NCBI GenBank assembly: GCA_039808665.1
Contig: JBDHTO010000056.1
Span: forward strand, 1-8,230
Direction: 5' to 3'
Length of the DNA stretch: 8,230 bases
DNA from: JBDHTO01 sp039808665
GTDB taxonomy: Bacteria; Pseudomonadota; Alphaproteobacteria; Paracaedibacterales; JAKBAR01
A program made the position numbers and the translations under genes. Within the stretch, counting starts at the first letter, position 1, and each line of letters opens with the position of its first letter. The notes beneath the pieces were generated by a model. That model had not been told where the DNA came from, did not search any database, and saw only the letters and a program-made list of their open reading frames with translations. Of this stretch, positions 6,643 to 8,230 are shown piece after piece.

Positions 6643-6912
6643 TTAGCGACGAATGCCAAGTTTTTGAATCACGTCAAAATAACGTGCTTCATTGTTTTTC
6701 TTGAGATAGTCAAGAAGGCGTCTACGCTTACCAACCATCATCAAAAGTCCACGACGGGAGTGAAAATCTTTTGCATGCACTTTCATGTGCTCTGTCATGT
6801 TCAAAATTCGCTCTGTTAAAATAGCGATTTGAACTTCTGGGGAACCTGTATCATTTGCAGCATTTGCAAATTGCTCAATCAAGGATTGCTTTTTCTCTTT
6901 TGTAATCGACAT
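6643..6912 (-). CDS. rpsO: 30S ribosomal protein S15
   Basis: S15 is a primary 16S rRNA-binding protein that organises the central domain of the 30S subunit and forms a bridge to the 50S. Seen: 89 residues, the family's standard length, all helical, with the conserved DTGSPEVQIAILTERI segment (about 21-36), HAKDFHSRRGLLMMVGKRRRLLDYLKK (about 46-72) that contacts rRNA, and the terminal IQKLGIRR. The start ATG has an AAGGA ribosome binding site (6921-6925) lying right beside the truB stop codon (6927-6929). The two genes are separated by only 14 bp and are surely cotranscribed. A hairpin terminator follows. In other bacteria S15 represses its own translation by binding its leader; here the leader would overlap the truB 3' end, and I did not identify a specific structure. 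Confidence 0.97.
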   Translation of the reverse strand: MSITKEKKQSLIEQFANAANDTGSPEVQIAILTERILNMTEHMKVHAKDFHSRRGLLMMVGKRRRLLDYLKKNNEARYFDVIQKLGIRR

Positions 6913-6926
6913 CGTAATCGTCCTTA

Positions 6927-7802
6927 TTATGTAAATTTCATCATTCTTTTCGGTTTAAGCAAGCCATCCTCAAAGGATGCAAACCCAACCCACTCCCCAT
7001 TTAGTCGAAGCTGAACAACGTCTCGGGATTCACCCTCACACCGAACATACTTCCCCATTATGAGGTTTTGATAATCTTCCAAAGTCACAGAAATAGCCAG
7101 GATGTCGTCCAGTCCAATACCAATAGGCTTTATGGGAAGAGAATCAGGAGCATTATGCACAAGTGACTCTAGATTTTCAAGGGTTATCGTCATTTCTTCA
7201 CAGAACTGGCCAACGGCAACACGCCTTAGCTGACTGACATAACCAAGAGTTCCAAGAGCCTTTGCAATATCTTCTGCCAGACTTCTGACATAGGTCCCCG
7301 CAGAGCACACTACAGCAAAGGTGGCCTGTTTATTTGACACCCGCTCAAGCTTTAAAGAGGAGAGGAAAACCTTACGAGATTTGAGGACAACCTCCTCACC
7401 ATCTCTTACACGATCACAGGCGCGCTTTCCATCGATTTTGATTGCGCTATAAATAGGGGGCGTTTGCTCAATCTCCCCTAAAAACTGAGGGAGCACCGAA
7501 AGAATATCTTTTTCAGCAGGGTAATGGGTTGATGTTTCAATCACATCTCCCTCCAAATCACCTGTGTCACGCCTTTCCCCAAAGGTCACCTCAAAACGGT
7601 ACGCTTTTGTCGAAAAAGTCATGTAGTGCATTGTTTTAAGAGCTTCTCCCAAAGCAATGGGTAAAACTCCTGTTGCCAACGGATCAAGTGTCCCAGAAAA
7701 TCCCGCTTTTTTTTGCCCAAGAAGACGTTTTATCTTTGAAAGGGCTGTGTTTGAGCTCATTCCATAGGGTTTATCGAGAAAAATCCATCCGTGATGCGTC
7801 AA
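6927..7802 (-). CDS. truB: tRNA pseudouridine-55 synthase TruB
   Basis: TruB isomerises uridine 55 in the T loop of most elongator tRNAs and also acts as a tRNA chaperone. Seen: catalytic Asp40 in SGTLDPLATGVLPIALGEA, Tyr68 in KAYRF, TGDLEG (80-85), PPIYSAIKIDGKRA (115-128), and GTYVRSLAEDI with conserved Arg173. A C-terminal region (about 235-291) resembles the small RNA-binding extension of the family. The start is TTG at 7802: the frame is closed by TAG only two codons upstream and no ATG or GTG is available. Starting at the internal ATG (Met15) would lose the conserved LDKP segment. No good Shine-Dalgarno precedes it. Oddity: the usual G-H-x-G-T-L-D reads G-F-S-G-T-L-D, with Phe35 in place of a highly conserved His. 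It heads truB-rpsO-pnp and lies 33 bp below a tRNA gene. Confidence 0.95.
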   Translation of the reverse strand: MTHHGWIFLDKPYGMSSNTALSKIKRLLGQKKAGFSGTLDPLATGVLPIALGEALKTMHYMTFSTKAYRFEVTFGERRDTGDLEGDVIETSTHYPAEKDILSVLPQFLGEIEQTPPIYSAIKIDGKRACDRVRDGEEVVLKSRKVFLSSLKLERVSNKQATFAVVCSAGTYVRSLAEDIAKALGTLGYVSQLRRVAVGQFCEEMTITLENLESLVHNAPDSLPIKPIGIGLDDILAISVTLEDYQNLIMGKYVRCEGESRDVVQLRLNGEWVGFASFEDGLLKPKRMMKFT

Positions 7803-7835
7803 AGTCTAATCACACTTCAATATACAGGAAAAAAA

Positions 7836-7912
7836 TGGCGGGAGTGACGGGACTTGAACCCGCGGCCTCCTGCGTGACAGGCAGGCGCTCTAACCAACTG
7901 AGCTACACCCCC
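7836..7912 (-). tRNA. tRNA-Asp (anticodon GUC)
   Basis: The minus strand folds into a complete 77-nt cloverleaf. Acceptor GGGGGTG pairs with CACTCCC (one G-U), a standard D arm contains AGCTCAGTTGGTTAGAGC, and anticodon stem CCTGC/GCAGG holds loop CTGTCAC with anticodon GTC (7876-7878). The T arm is CGGG-TTCAAGT-CCCG, discriminator G73 is the aspartate identity base, and CCA is encoded at 7836-7838. GUC reads both Asp codons. Seven T follow the CCA directly. The gene lies upstream of truB on the same strand. Confidence 0.97.
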
Positions 7913-7921
7913 GAGGCCGAT

Positions 7922-7937
7922 GCGCACTTTTGTGCGC
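7922..7937 (-). promoter_or_regulatory. Hairpin in the 5' leader of pre-tRNA-Asp
   Basis: GCGCAC and GTGCGC form a perfect 6-bp stem around a four-base loop (AAAA on the transcribed strand). With the predicted start near 7939 the hairpin would make up nearly all of the leader upstream of the mature tRNA end at 7912. It is too weak in flanking U to be a terminator. It may protect the 5' end or influence RNase P processing; this is inference. Confidence 0.55.
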
Positions 7938-7945
7938 GTAAAAAA

Positions 7946-7974
7946 CTTATGATGGATTTTCGCATGAAAGTCAA
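7946..7974 (-). promoter_or_regulatory. Sigma70 promoter of tRNA-Asp
   Basis: On the minus strand TTGACT (7969-7974, five of six consensus bases) is followed by a 17-bp spacer and CATAAG (7946-7951, four of six). The start is predicted near 7939, about 27 nt before the mature tRNA. It is the only good candidate between the upstream terminator and the tRNA. With no terminator visible after the tRNA it may also drive truB-rpsO. Confidence 0.65.
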
Positions 7975-7985
7975 GATTTTAAATT

Positions 7986-8017
7986 AAAAAAGGCTGAGAG
8001 AAAAATCTCAGCCTTTT
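7986..8017. terminator. Rho-independent terminator of the right-edge gene
   Basis: A perfect 8-bp stem GGCTGAGA (7992-7999) and TCTCAGCC (8006-8013) encloses a six-base loop. Six A lie to the left and four T to the right, so the U tract is longer on the minus strand. It lies 23 bp past the stop codon of the minus-strand gene at the window edge and separates that gene from the tRNA-Asp promoter. Confidence 0.92.
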
Positions 8018-8040
8018 CATCAATTCTAGCAAAAGAGAGT

Positions 8041-8230
8041 TTATTCAGCGTATGCATCTCCCCGAACCTGCACATTCTCCTCTTCTTCATTTTCATTTAT
8101 GGTCATCTGAGAAAGATCACTTGCAGTATTTTTTTCTGTTGCGCGCCTCTTTTTTATTGCGCGTCTCTGGCGTTCTTTGGCATCAGCCAATTCAGCTGAT
8201 ACAGTAACAAAATTATACATCTCACCAGAG
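8041..8230 (-). CDS. C-terminal fragment of an unrecognised protein, cut by the window edge
   Basis: The minus strand is open from the right edge to a TAA at 8041-8043, giving the last 62 complete codons. The visible sequence runs SGEMYNFVTVSAELADAKE, then a basic helix-like stretch (RQRRAIKRRA) and an acidic tail rich in Asn and Glu ending VRGDAYAE. A strong terminator follows at the expected distance, which supports this being a real gene end. It does not look like the C-terminus of RbfA, which often precedes truB. A start inside the window is unlikely because no spaced ribosome binding site precedes the internal ATG at 8218. I cannot assign a function. Confidence 0.6.
   Translation of the reverse strand, partial: SGEMYNFVTVSAELADAKERQRRAIKKRRATEKNTASDLSQMTINENEEEENVQVRGDAYAE

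Noticed and set aside
7673..7987. Plus-strand open frame of 104 codons containing a GVTGLEPAAS...RRSNQLSYTP segment
   Set aside because: That segment is the translated reverse complement of tRNA-Asp, a well-known spurious protein. The rest lies antisense to truB.

Overview
The window most likely comes from a fairly AT-rich Gram-negative alphaproteobacterium. Pal carries the EGHCD-RGT-EYNLALG form of the OmpA motif that is typical of that class, and the truB-rpsO-pnp block, the RecN and the SLT-type transglycosylase look alphaproteobacterial. A Holosporales-like or other low-GC lineage is possible, but I cannot place it more finely by eye. Most of the window is chromosomal housekeeping. I see no mobile element, phage gene or CRISPR array.

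Left part (1-3084). A strong bidirectional hairpin terminator (24-53) follows pal, which is on the minus strand. A 233-bp intergenic region separates pal from a divergent gene for an unrecognised, very acidic lipoprotein (765-1352, plus). That gene converges, with an 8-bp gap and no visible terminator, on recN (minus, 1361-3004). recN has a candidate sigma70 promoter of its own, with a perfect TATAAT.

Middle part (3085-4440). A small secreted protein rich in Cys, His and Arg (minus, 3085-3381) diverges from a periplasmic lytic transglycosylase (plus, 3553-4410). Their shared intergenic region is the most unusual part of the window. It holds a perfect 9-bp-arm palindrome beside the small gene's ribosome binding site, a second inverted repeat, and a full match to the sigma54 -24/-12 consensus placed 37 bp before the transglycosylase ATG. 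This suggests that the peptidoglycan-cutting enzyme is made on demand under RpoN and an activator, as often seen for envelope-spanning machines. The last step is inference.

Right part (4441-8230). Reading on the minus strand, the order is tRNA-Asp(GUC), truB, rpsO, pnp. This is the classic truB-rpsO-pnp translation and RNA-decay operon, but a tRNA stands in the place where rbfA is often found. TruB makes pseudouridine 55 in tRNAs, S15 is a 30S assembly protein, and PNPase degrades and polishes RNA. A candidate sigma70 promoter lies just upstream of the tRNA; a perfect 6-bp hairpin makes up most of the predicted 5' leader. Nothing but a short T-rich gap separates the tRNA from truB, so read-through into the operon is plausible. 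A hairpin terminator lies between rpsO and pnp, and a bidirectional one is shared by pnp and the transglycosylase gene. At the far right, the 3' end of an unrecognised minus-strand gene with a charged tail runs out of the window and ends at its own terminator.
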